This document shows, one piece after another, positions 22,794 to 35,730 of a stretch of 64,000 nucleotides of DNA. The translations under genes and the position numbers were made by a program. The notes below the pieces were generated by a model. It saw only the letters and a program-made list of their open reading frames with translations. It did not search any database and was not told the DNA's origin. Location: the NCBI GenBank assembly GCA_019614645.1, contig JABWDB010000008.1, positions 1,736,001-1,800,000 of the forward strand. Reading direction: 5' to 3'. This DNA is from Stratiolaelaps scimitus (taxonomy: Eukaryota > Arthropoda > Arachnida > Mesostigmata > Laelapidae). The first letter of the stretch is position 1, and each line of letters opens with the position of its first letter.

Positions 22794-24626
22794 GCGATTC
22801 GACAAGACATCGTGGATGACAATTCACCTCAACCGGCGGCACCGTTCGCGACAACCGACGCGCCCGAGAGTCAAAACAAGTTTCGAAAGAAGCTCAACTT
22901 ATTTCGAAGGCGAAAAGACGCCGCTGTGGTTATCGAGGCCGAGCCAAATGAGACGGCTGAAGCAATCGATCGACTTCAAAATATCAAATTTGAACCTGTG
23001 CCTCTTCGTTCGCATTTACAAAAGCCCGCCTCTCGAATACCCGAAGCAAAGGAGTCCTACCGCGCGATACTATTCCGAAAGAAGGCTCCGTCCGAGTCTT
23101 CCACTTGTACATCGAAAGTGAGCACCACCTCGAACAGGTCGCAGGCGGATTACTTTGATCATCCAGCAGGGAGAAGTACGAATGAAACCAGAGAATCTTC
23201 TGAGGAGGCCCATTCGACAAAGGACAAATCTGCCTATAGCGGTTTTGGAGCAAAGAAGGCAAGGGGATTTTTCTCTCGGAGCAAGTCCAATAGTAAGTCT
23301 GCCGAGGAGGAAGATAAAACGCCTACACCATTGAAACATGGAATCAAGTCGCTTATGAAGGTAGCCCAGGAGAATCCGGAAGATTCGCCTCTCCATGGAT
23401 CTCCCAGTGCCTACGAGGGAACATCAATTTCGGAAAGTTTCTCGTGGCGAGACAACTCCACGCGCGGGGGTGATACACTGTGGAATCGTTCGTGCGCCGA
23501 TTCACCATCGAACGCCAGCTCAACGACCTCAACATGGGAGGTAGTTCATGCACGGGACGCCGTCGCCGTGACGTCGCCAAACTCGACGCAATCGACCCTC
23601 GACAGACGTCGGGGGCTGTTTGCTTTCCGGCGCGATGGAAATACCAAAACAGGATCACTCCGTAACGCGCACAAAGCCGAGCGAAAACGATTCGCCAGTA
23701 AAAACAAGAAGGGCCAGACTTGCACCGACCGCGAGGCTACCGAACAGCTGAACCAGATGATTTCACTCGTAGCGAGCGCGGACGACGATGAAGACGAGGA
23801 GGACTTAGGCTCTCGATTCTCATGGGCGGAGTCACAAGGCCCATGGCCGTCAGCCGCACACAGCCCTTTGACACCACTCTCGTCTCAAGGACTCCACGTC
23901 TCCTGCGGATCCAGTACTGCTCCTGGAGGAACGACTGATTGCGCTACGGCGGGTGCTCACCTTGACGAGCACGGTAGGCCGTCCCCAGGCAGCCGGTTGT
24001 CCGACTGGTCAACGCTATCGAATACTCGACATCATTCGCCAGACGCCTCGTTCGACAGCCTTCGAACCGCCAGCCTGGACAGCCAACAGCAGCTGTCGAC
24101 TGCTACCGATGATTGGGTAGCGGACTTCTCCGTTTTTGACAGTCCGCAGTACAGCAACCCTAACCTGCACCCGGACAAGCAGCAGCAGCAGCAGCAGCCA
24201 CAGTCAGCTGTAGATCTGAGAGCCCACCTGGCGACGGCGAAACGGCTCCTAAACACTTCGAAAGACTCGGTGGAAAGTATCACCTCCCGTGACAACATGT
24301 CACCACTTCCATGGACTCCACAAAACACCCGTCAGTACAACAACCGTGGCATGGCCACACGTGGCACAGCAGTAGCAGCAGCACCACCACAAGGTGGGGC
24401 TAAAAAAGGCAAGCAAGAAAATCAAACCAATAAATCGAATGAGCTTCCAGTGGTGGCCAAGGAAGAGGAACGCCGCAGTAGACAACGGCCGCGCTCGTGG
24501 TTCCGGGGCGCTAAAGGCGATGCCGATGTGTTTCGAGAGGCGCAGACACTCCTTGACATACTGCACGAGACCTTCCCTGAAGGCGACATAGACTCACCAG
24601 GCAGCGATCTGAGGACAGTTTATTAA
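22794..24626 (+). CDS. Large terminal exon of an unrecognised disordered protein
   Basis: An open frame of 610 codons follows an acceptor at 22793. No in-frame ATG lies before the acceptor in this exon, so at least one upstream coding exon is needed. I recognise no family. Visible features are a basic start (KFRKKLNLFRRRKD), a second basic patch (KKARGFFSRSKSNSKS), many Ser/Thr/Pro stretches, an acidic run (DDDEDEED at about 23785), a short polyQ (24178-24198), and a more ordered tail (DVFREAQTLLDILHETF) before the stop. Length and codon pattern make it clearly coding. The overlapping ORFs on other frames and strands are shadows. A signalling or cytoskeletal adaptor would fit, but that is speculation. 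Confidence 0.7.
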   Translation, partial: AIRQDIVDDNSPQPAAPFATTDAPESQNKFRKKLNLFRRRKDAAVVIEAEPNETAEAIDRLQNIKFEPVPLRSHLQKPASRIPEAKESYRAILFRKKAPSESSTCTSKVSTTSNRSQADYFDHPAGRSTNETRESSEEAHSTKDKSAYSGFGAKKARGFFSRSKSNSKSAEEEDKTPTPLKHGIKSLMKVAQENPEDSPLHGSPSAYEGTSISESFSWRDNSTRGGDTLWNRSCADSPSNASSTTSTWEVVHARDAVAVTSPNSTQSTLDRRRGLFAFRRDGNTKTGSLRNAHKAERKRFASKNKKGQTCTDREATEQLNQMISLVASADDDEDEEDLGSRFSWAESQGPWPSAAHSPLTPLSSQGLHVSCGSSTAPGGTTDCATAGAHLDEHGRPSPGSRLSDWSTLSNTRHHSPDASFDSLRTASLDSQQQLSTATDDWVADFSVFDSPQYSNPNLHPDKQQQQQQPQSAVDLRAHLATAKRLLNTSKDSVESITSRDNMSPLPWTPQNTRQYNNRGMATRGTAVAAAPPQGGAKKGKQENQTNKSNELPVVAKEEERRSRQRPRSWFRGAKGDADVFREAQTLLDILHETFPEGDIDSPGSDLRTVY

Positions 24627-25600
24627 GTCGACCTTCTACCTCGCTTGGCTGTTCAGTGTTCACGTTTGTGAGCAACACAAATCGATGTGTGAGGAAACCG
24701 ATGGGCACGTGTAGGACCCAAGTGACATTTGGCAGCTATAAATAATCAAATGATGATCGTTTCTCACCTATGAAGAATATCCGTGTGTCAGAGGGCCACT
24801 TTTGACCTTGGTACATACGTATGACAACGGTTAGTATGTATAATCATATTACATTGCGGATAAATCTATCGGTAATGGCGTATGTCTCAGCTGACAGGCC
24901 TCAGCGAGGCGTGGATCCTGCCTCCCGACAATTTCGTTGTGGCCATAGGCATAATAAATACCGAGAAATGAACGCCAATGACAGAACGGCTGAGGCCCAA
25001 ACCTCAGCCGTAAACGGAATCCATTTTCTTCCCCATGGGAGATACAACCGAAATGAAGACCTTGACCTTACAGGCATCCCTGTGTCGCTTACAGATACGA
25101 TTGGCTTTACAGCGGATAATATCATACATATTCCCCGGCCACATGCATAGCCTTATTTCATGCCAAGCGCGAAATTGAGGCCCTGCTGTGTAACTGCTAC
25201 CACTACTTCATTCTATAATAATTTCCGCGCGCCCCAAAAGCGACCCCAAGTCAACATGGCGTTGTTCGGGTCATTTGTGTTGAGGAAGATCTGTAGCTTC
25301 GTACGCATATCATATGCATGAGAATAACTACTAGGTCGGTGTTGACATCTTGTTTGTCTCACCTCGTTATCGCATGAATGTACCTTCGTACCTATGTAAA
25401 TAATAGAATATGTAGATCGGTTGAGCAGTCACCGAAGGCGGGTTCTATAATATAGATGAGAGGATGGGAGGAATAAATAAATATTTATTATTATTACTAT
25501 TATTATTTGGCGTCTCCTACCTCAGCCCCACGTGCAAAGCAGCACCTCGTAAAAATTTCGTGATAATCAATCTTTGGGAGAAAGACAGGTCCCATTTGTT
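24627..25600 (+). other. 3' UTR and downstream flank of the disordered-protein gene
   Basis: AATAAA at 24953-24958 is the first good poly(A) signal after the stop, and another lies near 25473. The ORF at 24821-25150 most likely falls in the 3' UTR and lacks any domain. Confidence 0.4.
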
Positions 25601-28600
25601 TTCTCTCTCTACCATCTCGCGCCAGACGAACGGTGCACTCGCAGTAGTTAAGACAGATGATTAAGAAGGATGGCTTGTACTTGTAGGTGGTTCCGAGGCC
25701 TGTCACATAGGGGAACAGCTGAGAGTCAACGTAAAATACACTGGTAGAGTACTATGATGTAATTCTCTGTAAATGAATTGTGTAGTGCAACGCTAGGATT
25801 GAGAGTACGTTAGAATTTCTGCGATCGCGCCAGTATCGCTTCCGCTATAAACAAATTGCAAAAATATTTTCACACCTATGCATATATATATTATATATAT
25901 ATATATATGTTTTTCTGACAATTTGATAAAAAGTTTCACATATCGCATACTTTATTGTGATATTCTTTGTTATTTTAATCTGCCTATATAGTGGAAGCCT
26001 CACTGGAGAGCACCATCGGAAACACTGAATGAATCAGTTTATGAAGAATTATTTCTCTCAACATGCCATGCGTACATAGATACATGTCATGGGTGTGATA
26101 TTTATGAGAACGACGTGCGCACCCCTAATGCGCCGATAGTGCCCGATGTATAGGCACACTCTTACGATTAACGATGAAATCGCAGGCAATAGCATTTGAG
26201 ATAAAATAGCGTTTCCTCATTGATGATCTCTCTCAAGGTGATTGTAGAAATCCCACGGACAAATGGGAGTTTTCTGAAACACAGCCATCGTGTTATCTTT
26301 TGAATATCCATATCGATCCGAGACCATTGTTCGTGCAATTCGAATGACAATACTAGATAACACTCCGCCGCTGTTGAAATACAGTTTTCCCGCTATTTTG
26401 TTTTTTAGATATTTTTTCAGGGTCAACTGCACCCGTTCGATTTCGGAATTCTGCTAGTCCATGTACATCTAGTTAGTTAACGAATTATGATGATGAATAG
26501 TAATTATAGCAATAACGTTTAAGAGAAAATCAATACACGAATCGCTTGCGGGCAATGGCGTATGTACGTCCTCTTGCGGCGACGGCAGCTGGATGATTCC
26601 CGATTCAAAAACCACATTAGTAGCTCTTGTGTCGCCGCATCGTTACACAACGTGATTTAGAGGTGAACTCATTTACAAATCTCGCGCCCGTCCATAAATA
26701 GGCTACGATTGATCGTGTGACAATGAATTGACCACAACAAGTAATAATCGAATAGTAACACTGTGACGTGAATCCGAATGCGAGCGACCGAGCAGCTGCT
26801 CGTATTGTCCTTCAGCTTCCAGATATGCTCATACTTTGTTGGTAACACCCATTCGCGTCCAACATAGTATCACAGTATGATATAGGAAAATAGAACGATC
26901 GAGAGATATTATGCCAAACGTTATTATTGTATGAATTATACAAGCAAGCATAACTGTAGCGAAACAAAGCTAGAAAATGAGAGAGAAAGAGAGAGAGAGA
27001 GAGAGATGCATGGAAACTATATGAAAACATTGTTATTTAAAAGCATAATATATATTTATGGTCAATAAATGCTCGATTCATTGGGGTACACCTAAGAGAT
27101 GTGTGCCTCAGTCAGACTAATATTTGACGTGTTCATTTCGTTGACTTGCATGCTCGTCTGCTTGGTAGGTAGTAGACGAGTAGGTATTGTACCAAGATGT
27201 ACGTATCTATGAGCAGAAAAAATATATATAACTGCTTATCTTAAATGGAGCAGGAGTGTCTAAAGTAGTGCTCCAACGCTGAGCTGTATCCAAAACGAAG
27301 AGCGCACAGACACGCAGGTGCTGGCATCGGTCTAACATCGACAAGTTCCATGCAGTAGTTTTATTCGATCTACATGGTAGTTATATTATTTTTTTGCAGT
27401 AATACGATATGTATAGTAAGTCTCTGATGGGAGAGGTCCGCCCACCCGCGAAGGATAAAAAGCGATATGTCAATGTCGGTGCGTATCAGACGACACATCC
27501 ATCGCGCGCCATAAAAACGTCTATGTTCATTTGGGAGTAGGTGGATGGACGTCTTGATCAGCACGTTATCAAAGGGAGCGTTATCTGAAAGTGAGGGCGT
27601 CGCTGATCCGGCGAGACGTTGTCAGTGAAGATGACGTTCAGCTGAAGGTAGTCGATCACTCGTGCGTGGTCGCGTTGACGTCTTTATCTGTTGCGTCTGT
27701 CTGAGCTCAACTGGCTGCTTTGCTTGCTCTATCGGAACGATCAATAATCGATTGTTTTGGTCCGGACTTAAAATACGCCTCACACCATTAACTAATGCTA
27801 GACGTGGGCGGAGAGAGAACAAGCCAGCCTCCTCCATCGGCAACGGAGGCTACTGACTGCAATCGTCGCTGGACTCGAAAACATCTATTGCTAAAAGTCA
27901 AACATGTCGCGCTCTACGGACATACAGGCAAACGCGCGAAAGGGTGCCCGCATGGCGAAACAGCTGTTAATGAATTGCCATTATGAGAACGACATAAGTC
28001 AAAGTGGTCAATTGAGCCAATGATTGATCCCACTCTGGGTCCCTGTTCGCGCTATACAGGGAGTTGAAAAAGTGGGGCGGAAGCTTCGACTAAGCACCTT
28101 TTTCAAATCGACTCGAATTTCTCAATATAAATGTTTCAAGTAGTCACGCAACCCAGTCAGTTTGCTGTACACTCGGACAGAAATCACAAATAAAAGCATG
28201 CAATTCTTATTCTTGTGAATGCTCATTGTTCATGGAGTTAATGCATCAGATGCAGACGAGGACACGTTCACTGGGATCTTGAAAGTCAAACCACGTATCA
28301 ACTGAGAAAATCAGATTCAAGGAATGGCATGATATAAGCTACTGTTGCCCTATAAGGGCAATGGGACTTGAAAGTTAAGATTTAGATGTTCGGGATAGTG
28401 GTCGTACAGATGTATCATGCGGGGGCGTGTGTGTGTGTATTCGTGTTGGGGTCAGGTTCAACTGCATTTCGAGTATCTGCTTTGAACTCCTATAGCAGTA
28501 GAAGCACCTATGGGTACAGCAGAGTATCGCGGATAGAGGTATTGACGCTGCAATTTCAGAGGAACGAAATAACAAGACGCACAATCATTGTCAATATCGG

Positions 28601-29449
28601 ACAAAGAATGAAACAAATAACAAGAAGCTGGAAAGTTACATTATATTCACCTGCGAAGAAAAGCCATGGTTCTCAAAAAACAGGATCAGCCTCAGTCGAA
28701 GCGACTTTTTCAATCACCCTATATATATATGTCTATCTAGTTGACGATTTAATTGGCGTTAATCGATGAGCCGTGCCATTCGTTGTTACCTTGCTTTCAG
28801 GGCTTCCACCGTAGCGAGTCGACCACTTTGCCGCAGACTACCACGGGCAGGAATCGAACACGCTGACACAGATAATGCCATAACAGCCATATCAGATAGA
28901 TCACTATCTATACAAATTAACCATTTATCGTTTTTTTTTTTATTACATACTTTTAAATCCGTCTAAACGTCCAAACGTAATACTATAGTCTCTATATAGT
29001 TACCGTGCTCTTATAAAATGTACATTTCTACAGCATACAGTGTAGAAACTGTTGTCATAAAAGTCGCTGTAATTTTGTATTCACTACGGGTATTCCCACA
29101 TCGATGCATCGATTGAAGATGAACTTACTCGCTAGGTTGTCACTGTCTCCTCCTTAATGTCCACAGCCATCAGCCATGTACACAGTGTGGATATTACCAC
29201 TCATCGCATCACGAAACATTACCAGCCTTTACGACATAGCGTATGTCAGGTAAAGGTCAGAGAGTACCCAAATTGCAATAAACGCGAAAGGTAGCTGCGT
29301 AATGGGATACAGGACCAATCGGTGGCAGGCCGGCCAAACCAGCCGAAACACGAGGGGAGGCCACAGTCGCGGCACCTACGATTGTATTATTATGTAGTGC
29401 TAGTGGTAGTGGTGGCTGTAACAGCCTGAGTGGTAATGCCATGGCATAC

Positions 29450-29523
29450 ACGGACTTCATCGCAAATGGGCCGAGGCGAACGGCCACATCTAGAGAAAGC
29501 TGATCCGCAAATGTTTTAACCTG
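29450..29523 (-). CDS. Possible orphan minus-strand exon
   Basis: On the minus strand, an acceptor (ccgccgccatcag) is followed by a frame opening VKTFADQLSLDVAVRLGPF and a possible donor (gtgtat) about 75 nt later. The amphipathic 'VKxxADxLxxD' look recalls the start of calcium-channel alpha2-delta subunits, but the match is short and unproven. No neighbouring exon could be joined with confidence. Confidence 0.15.
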
Positions 29524-30742
29524 ATGGCGGCGGTGGGTTCGGCAGGCGACGCCTATCAGACAATTCATGAATATGTATTCTATGACTCCATACCTCGAGT
29601 AAAAGGGTAACGGGGAACGATAGCAGAATTAAGCTATCTCATTGTATTCAATTGGACCGCTGTTTAGAATGCGTTTGACGATACATATAATCTATGATGA
29701 GATTGCTCCCGCTGTCGCGCAATTTGTAAAAACAAAATGATACAAACGTATATTTAAATATATATTATATACGTAAATGCGCACTTACTTGAAGTAAGTA
29801 TAATAATGGAGAGACTTTCCTGCTGCTATTATATATGAGCTGGGGACCCCACCTTGCCTGAATAAATCGAGATGAAACTGCTGGTCGGCAAGATCAGAAT
29901 ATGTGCAGTGCGAAATAATGTGGACCTGCCTAACGATTTAGCAATTATACTCGATGTAATAGTCTCTCCAGATGAGAAAATCTAACGAAAGTTTTAGAGC
30001 ACAAATGATAAAGACAAGCGTATGCTATCAACAACGAACGAAGTTCAACCAGGATTTTCAGCCTATGTTATTGATAAAAATCGCGGCAATTAATTCCTCA
30101 TTGGCTTTCAACTCTAACACAACGTAATCAGGTCGCTAATCGTGATTAATGAATGACGCAGCTATCCACCATTGAACGCTTCTCGGCACAGTCAGTTCTA
30201 CCCTACTGCGCATTTATGTACAACGCTCCCGTTTCAACCGAAGCCTGCCATTCGTAGTCGAGAGGTTAAGCGTATTTCAGGTTTCTCGCAGCAGCAGCAA
30301 CAGCAACAACAACTGATTGTGTGGTCTTTACACAGACACTGCTTCTTCTATTGCGAGAGAAGCCGCCGTGGTATCTTTGTAGAACGTAACGCTATCACTA
30401 TTAGCGACTGTGTTGTCGCATAGAGCTCTAAAGATCTCCGTGGTCCGTCATGATGAATAGGGCGACACCCCGTTCCGACGGACTGGCCGCTGAGCGGAGC
30501 CGGATGGCTCACGTTTCCAGACAAGTGGAACATTTATTCAACTCAACATCAGACGGGAACAGTCAGTACAAGCTGCTGACTGTTGACGCATCGGGTGATA
30601 AACACCCATCTTCACCAAAATACAGATAGATGATACGGCTTGTCGTGCTAGCCAGGGCAGCGTCCGTTCTTTGCTAAATACTTGGCTGGGGACGAAATCG
30701 AAGCACAGCGCGGAAGTGCTCAACAGAACCGTTTGCGGGCTA

Positions 30743-30769
30743 ATTAACCACTCTCGCAGAGTGGTTAAT
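30743..30769. repeat. Perfect 12-bp hairpin
   Basis: Arms 30743-30754 (ATTAACCACTCT) and 30758-30769 (AGAGTGGTTAAT) are exact reverse complements around a 3-nt loop. A short palindrome (TATGTAGCTACATA) abuts the right arm. Confidence 0.85.
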
Positions 30770-30842
30770 ATGTAGCTACATATAATGCATACAATTATTA
30801 TTTGCAGGCTGGTTATGGCTAGTTAGCGAATTATTCGGCTTA

Positions 30843-30867
30843 AGGACCGTCCTAGTTGGACGGTCCT
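30843..30867. repeat. Perfect 10-bp hairpin
   Basis: Arms 30843-30852 (AGGACCGTCC) and 30858-30867 (GGACGGTCCT) are exact reverse complements around TAGTT. It lies 73 bp from the hairpin at 30743-30769. No gene is adjacent. Confidence 0.85.
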
Positions 30868-31191
30868 CATTTATGGAACTCTTATATGGGTATTACCTGG
30901 TTTTTCAATAACCCGTTAATCAAGGATCCTTTATATATATATAGGCTACCCATAGCGATGGAAAGCTTTTATCCTAATAGGTATTCCTCTTTTTCTCCTC
31001 TCTTTTCCTCTGTTGGAATAATTTTGGCTTGCAAATTACCTCTGTTGAACGTTACACTTTTAAGAATCCGAATCGTTCGGATTTATGTCACTTTCTGAAT
31101 TCGCTATGCATTCACGCACGCGTCTCAAACGTTAGCCATACTCCGGAAAATGGATATAGCCAGTTTTTCTAGTTAAATATTAGAAAAATGG

Positions 31192-31611
31192 ATGGCACCG
31201 GTCGATGAGATATTATTATCACCTGATCAATTTGATATCTATTATACTGGTCGGATGTGTTCTCAGACTCCCAATCCCCGTTTACCGAAGGGCAGAACAT
31301 ATTTCCTTTTTCCAGAACGTTCAATAGGAAAAAGTGTGGACTATTCTCCCGATATTTCTAATACTAATGTCATACGGAAAATAACTACCGATAAGCGTTT
31401 CCTGATAGGAGAAGAACTGGACGACCTTCCCCCCAACCGCAAAAAGTCCCACCCACCCACTGAACACTACGCGGGTGCTCTGTTCAAATTCGGCGTCCAG
31501 ACGAATAGCGATCGACTCTTAACCGACGGACAGTGGAACGATCGTCGGAACTGTGTCGAAGCAGAACGTCCATCCAGTGATCGTCCACTCAGACAGCTGT
31601 GCGCCAATTGA
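31192..31611 (+). other. Unassigned 139-codon ORF
   Basis: A continuous + ORF with an ATG at 31192, fairly polar composition and no signal peptide or domain. It could be an exon or chance; the length is only moderately above what this AT content gives by chance. No splice partners were found. Confidence 0.2.
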
Positions 31612-31774
31612 TCTTTAGCGGAGTGCGCAGATCCCTGGTCGACAAAGTGAACTGGATACCTGTCAGGTAGGTGACTTCCAAATACGCCTTTGCAAGCCTA
31701 ACGCACAGACGGGCAATGTGTTCCTGAGCTAGCATAGTGTCCATCTAATCTCAACGATTTCGTTTCGGCGGCAT

Positions 31775-31909
31775 CTACAGAATTAATTCGTTTCTCAAGG
31801 CCGTTCGTTCTCCGAATGCGGCAGCTATCACAAATGGCGACGCCAGCATCAGCAACAGCAGCACCAAGCAACGAATGCATAGCGTTATATGGGCCACATA
31901 TTTCTCCAT
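31775..31909 (-). CDS. Possible signal-peptide exon or very short secreted peptide ORF
   Basis: The minus-strand ATG at 31909 opens 44 codons. They have a textbook signal peptide pattern: a short polar start, the hydrophobic core CLVLLLLMLASPFVIAAAF, then a polar stretch (GERTALRNELIL) and a stop at 31775. It could be a complete 44-aa peptide, or the first exon of a secreted or membrane protein with an earlier donor (gtgata after SPF). No downstream exon was joined. Confidence 0.25.
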   Translation of the reverse strand: MEKYVAHITLCIRCLVLLLLMLASPFVIAAAFGERTALRNELIL

Positions 31910-33489
31910 GTAAGGATGACCCTTAGGGTGAATGCCACCTCGGCGATATCGGCATCGAAGACATATCGGGCCTGATCTCCCCACGGCCAATACATCGCCA
32001 TGTACCCGTGTTATGCTTGCAGTCAATAGTGAAACAACAGACTACCTCCTAATATATATATTATAGTTCCGTCAACAAACGGTGTATCAGCGTTCCAAAC
32101 ATTGTCTAAGGTGGATCGGCTTAGCGATCGATTTAATCTATTTCGTACGCTAACCTGAAACTGGGTTGTTCGTATTGTGCAAGGAATATCGCAATTTTCC
32201 TCGACAACCTTGAATCGCGGCCGAATTGAGCAGCGAAAATTGACTCGGGGCTGCCTAACGTACATTTAGCCATAGCCTCGCTTGAAAACCACAGCCCTTC
32301 CTCGGCAGGTGGGTGTATTTTGCACTATGAGCATAGGGCGTATGGCAACACCAGGCTTGGCCAGGCTCTATGACCACTTCTATAGTTGTCTGTTCCATGC
32401 TGCCGTGTGGCAGAGCTGAAAAATGCAAATGGCTCAATGCTGGTGGGATATTCACACGTCGTCCGTGTCGATTTCATGCGACCATTGTGTGGCTAGTTCA
32501 GTCCCAATGGTGGTCACATCACGATTTGAATTGATATCCAAGACTCCTTAGTTACACGGGCAGAACGAGCAACTCACTCGCAAACTACTAAATCTAGTAA
32601 CTTAAAAACTACAATCGATGGGTGGTGGGCGGCTAAATACAATGATTCCCAAACAGAGATCAATATCGCATTTGGAAAACGACGTATGCCCGAGGATGAC
32701 TACGCTCTTATTCACCAGAGCTTGCCATATAGCATATCAGCAGAGTGCGAGCGCCCCGTACAACTTATTCGAGTATCATTAAACGGATAGCGGATTGGTG
32801 CATCCTTTCCGTGCTGTGAATTGAAAAATTACAATATCGGAATTTGACGGCAATAATCATACTAATAATAATGTACACGAACATTACGCTTTCATTATTT
32901 TCTGCGTTACAATTATATATAAGGATAAATTATCTGTTGTCCTCGTTACGTTTGGTCGTCACTCGTTGATGTGACGTCGAGAGACGAAACACAATTCTTA
33001 CTTATGTAGCTATTATATTATAGAATATAAAGATGAGGAAGCGTCGAACATTAATAGCCGAAGTATACGTCTTAATTCGTTGATAATTTGTCCATCATCC
33101 TCTTCAGAAGTGTGCCCAGGGCGAATCAACTGTTAACAGTCATCAATGTCGAGACGAAATTTTCCTGTTATGATTTGATCTTTGTGAAGACACCATACGC
33201 AATGCAAATACTGCGTTATCCTGCTAGGCTTTTCCTACCAGAAGGTCGCACATTTCAATGGCACCTGCTCATGAAGAAGCCTCACAGTGCTTAACACAAC
33301 TCGAGTCAGGTGCAGCTCTAAGGTGCGCGTGTACCAAGGAAACTAAACGCTTTGAGGAAGATCTGTGAACTACGTTGTTCGTCCTGTACTGCTGGTAGAC
33401 TATGCTGAAGGAACAACGTGCTAATTCGCGTCACGCTAATAACGTCTAACTCAGCGTGCACAATTTTTACCCTTTTTTTTTCAGGTAGG
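31910..33489. other. Upstream flank and 5' UTR intron of the F-box gene
   Basis: No coding exon is recognised. A good acceptor (cctttttttttcag) ends at 33484, five bases before the F-box gene ATG, which implies at least one non-coding first exon somewhere in this stretch. Confidence 0.45.
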
Positions 33490-35688
33490 ATGAAGCAACG
33501 TAAACGCAAGTCTCCGTCGGCAGACGCGTGTCTTTGCACCGAAAGTGAGACGGAGAGTTCCCCCCGAAAGCGTAATGTTTCCTGTCCCTGGGACATCGTG
33601 CCCCCTGAAGTGGCCACGCGCGTTCTCTGCCTCCTCACTGTTCAAGATCTCTTCCGTCTACGACGGGTAGACCACCGATTCAAGGCACTTGTCGATAGCC
33701 ACCTCGCCACTACGAGAATCGTTAGTTTCTCGACCGAGTCCGATCGTATCCCGTGGGCACAGGCGACTGGCCGGGTGACCGACAAGAATATCGCTGCCAT
33801 CTTCGCGCACTTCCCTCGAGTTGAGGAGATTCGCGGATTCGCTTTCAGTAATGTGTGCTTTCGGCGGGTTACAAGGTAAGTAGTACTAGTAGTAGTTGAT
33901 ACATTTGCGCACACCCCGTCTCAAACGACGAGAATATCGAGAAACCTCTCCTTGAAATTCACCGTTGAATTTCATTGCTCTATAGTATTTTCTGATTGTT
34001 TCTATCACGAATGTTGAATAGATATAATCGTTTTGAGGCCTTACAATCAGCCTGCTAGTGCACACTGTCATTTTATCTGGCGAGACTCTTTTTATTTCTA
34101 AACAGGTCTCTCGAGAGATCCGGGTGCCTCTCCTATCGAGGTCTGATATGGGCCTTTCGGAGCCTTCATCACCTTCGCAGAGTGTCAACAAATGACGTCG
34201 CTCTTGCTTCATGGCTTATGTCAACGTTTCCTCGAGTGTATGTCGACCTCGCGTTTTCAGGCCGGGTCAAACTTCTCGCTTGTCCCGTGAACATGCCTCG
34301 ATGGGTGAGTCAACAGATTTCGGCAAACATGTATCGTGTTGAATTTTGTTAACTAGTTTGTATTATAATAGCTTCAAAGTAGTTGCTGGCTTTTCACCAA
34401 TCAGCTAACTCTGGATATTTCATCATGATCTTCAACAGCATCGTGTTTAAGGGGAATCTTTTGCGAAATATAGATGGAACCATCCGCATATACATATATA
34501 TATATTTTATATATATATATATGTTTTAGCTGCCTGTGGTTATATTGGCTTGTCGACGAGAAGTCTTCGAACTTGCTAGAATTCCGCTTACTCGCACGCT
34601 TCGTTCCTCTCGCTCATTTAACAAAAATAAAGCCTCGGTAAGGGCCACGAGCTTTCTACAGGCACAGCGTGGTTATCTATGTGGTCGGGTTGTCGATCTC
34701 GCTCGTGATATCCCTCCGCATATCTAGCGGGAGCAGTCGGATGCTATTCTAAACGCGAACCCCATTTTCAGAACTAGAATACCGTAGGTTGTGATAGGCA
34801 TATCAGCGCCATTTCGACTCAATGGAAACAAAACGCTATACCAGAGAAAACATTGAAATGTAAGTCTGACCTTGAAGCAGTGAATATGCAATATTTACGT
34901 CTAAAATGGCATCACGCACACATGCCTAACTTTTTCCAGGTAATTTCCGTGGAAGCGCAAGCTCCGTATCGTCCGTTTCTTCGCACGAATGCGTTACGGA
35001 ATTCGTTTAATAGTTATGGAGATATGGATTGACTAATTACAGGTATTCTCCTATTTCGCCATTGCAGGTGCTGAGTAACAAATTCTGGCTCGTTAATCAG
35101 AACCTTCCACCATTTCCTCTGCGAGGAGATACAGTTGAAAGTGTCCTACTCGAGAATGTGTCTCTTAAGCGAAGGTGCGTACCCGGGTATCATGTCCGGG
35201 ATTCATACAAAAAAAATCGTGTGGGGGGAGCGGGGGGCATGTTTTCTACGGGCTATTACACAAACGCGTTCGTTTGTGTAATCTTGAAAATTTTTCAAAA
35301 TTATTTGAATTGTAATTTTTTTGAAATCCCAGCTTGGTTATGTATGTGGTCGGGTTGGTGATCGCGCCAGAGATATCCGTCCAAAACATATCTAGCGTTA
35401 CCAAAACTTTAGGAATCATCGTTTTTTAAGAATGATTCGTAACGGTTCGTCAAGTCGCTTCGTATTTTATAAGTAATCCAAATTATCTTTCAGACGAACG
35501 ACGGTGGAGCATTTTGAGATTGATTGTCCCAATCTTCGGCAGATGGCTCTGCGAAGAAACTGCTATGATGTGAACAGCTGCGCATTTACAAGTCGAGTGC
35601 TGAACTCTCTGGCAAGGTTGGTTGAAACGGAAGTTCTATATATATATATATATATATATATGGATTCTTTTTGCAGAAAAATAACATT

Positions 35689-35730
<42 letters not shown>

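Larger units (their letters stand above)
25601..31774. other. Gene-poor intergenic DNA with microsatellites
   Basis: No gene could be assembled over 6 kb. It contains (AT)n at 25881-25909, (GA)n at 26979-27006, a short polyQ-like CAG run at 30288-30312 and two perfect hairpins (listed separately). ORFs near 27.7 and 28.4 kb show no splice logic. A B-box-like GTTCGATTCC lies on the minus strand near 28848-28857, without the rest of a tRNA. Confidence 0.4.

Noticed and set aside
22732..23121. 129-codon ORF overlapping the disordered-protein exon
   Set aside because: It is an alternate frame of the 610-codon exon and ends without any signal.
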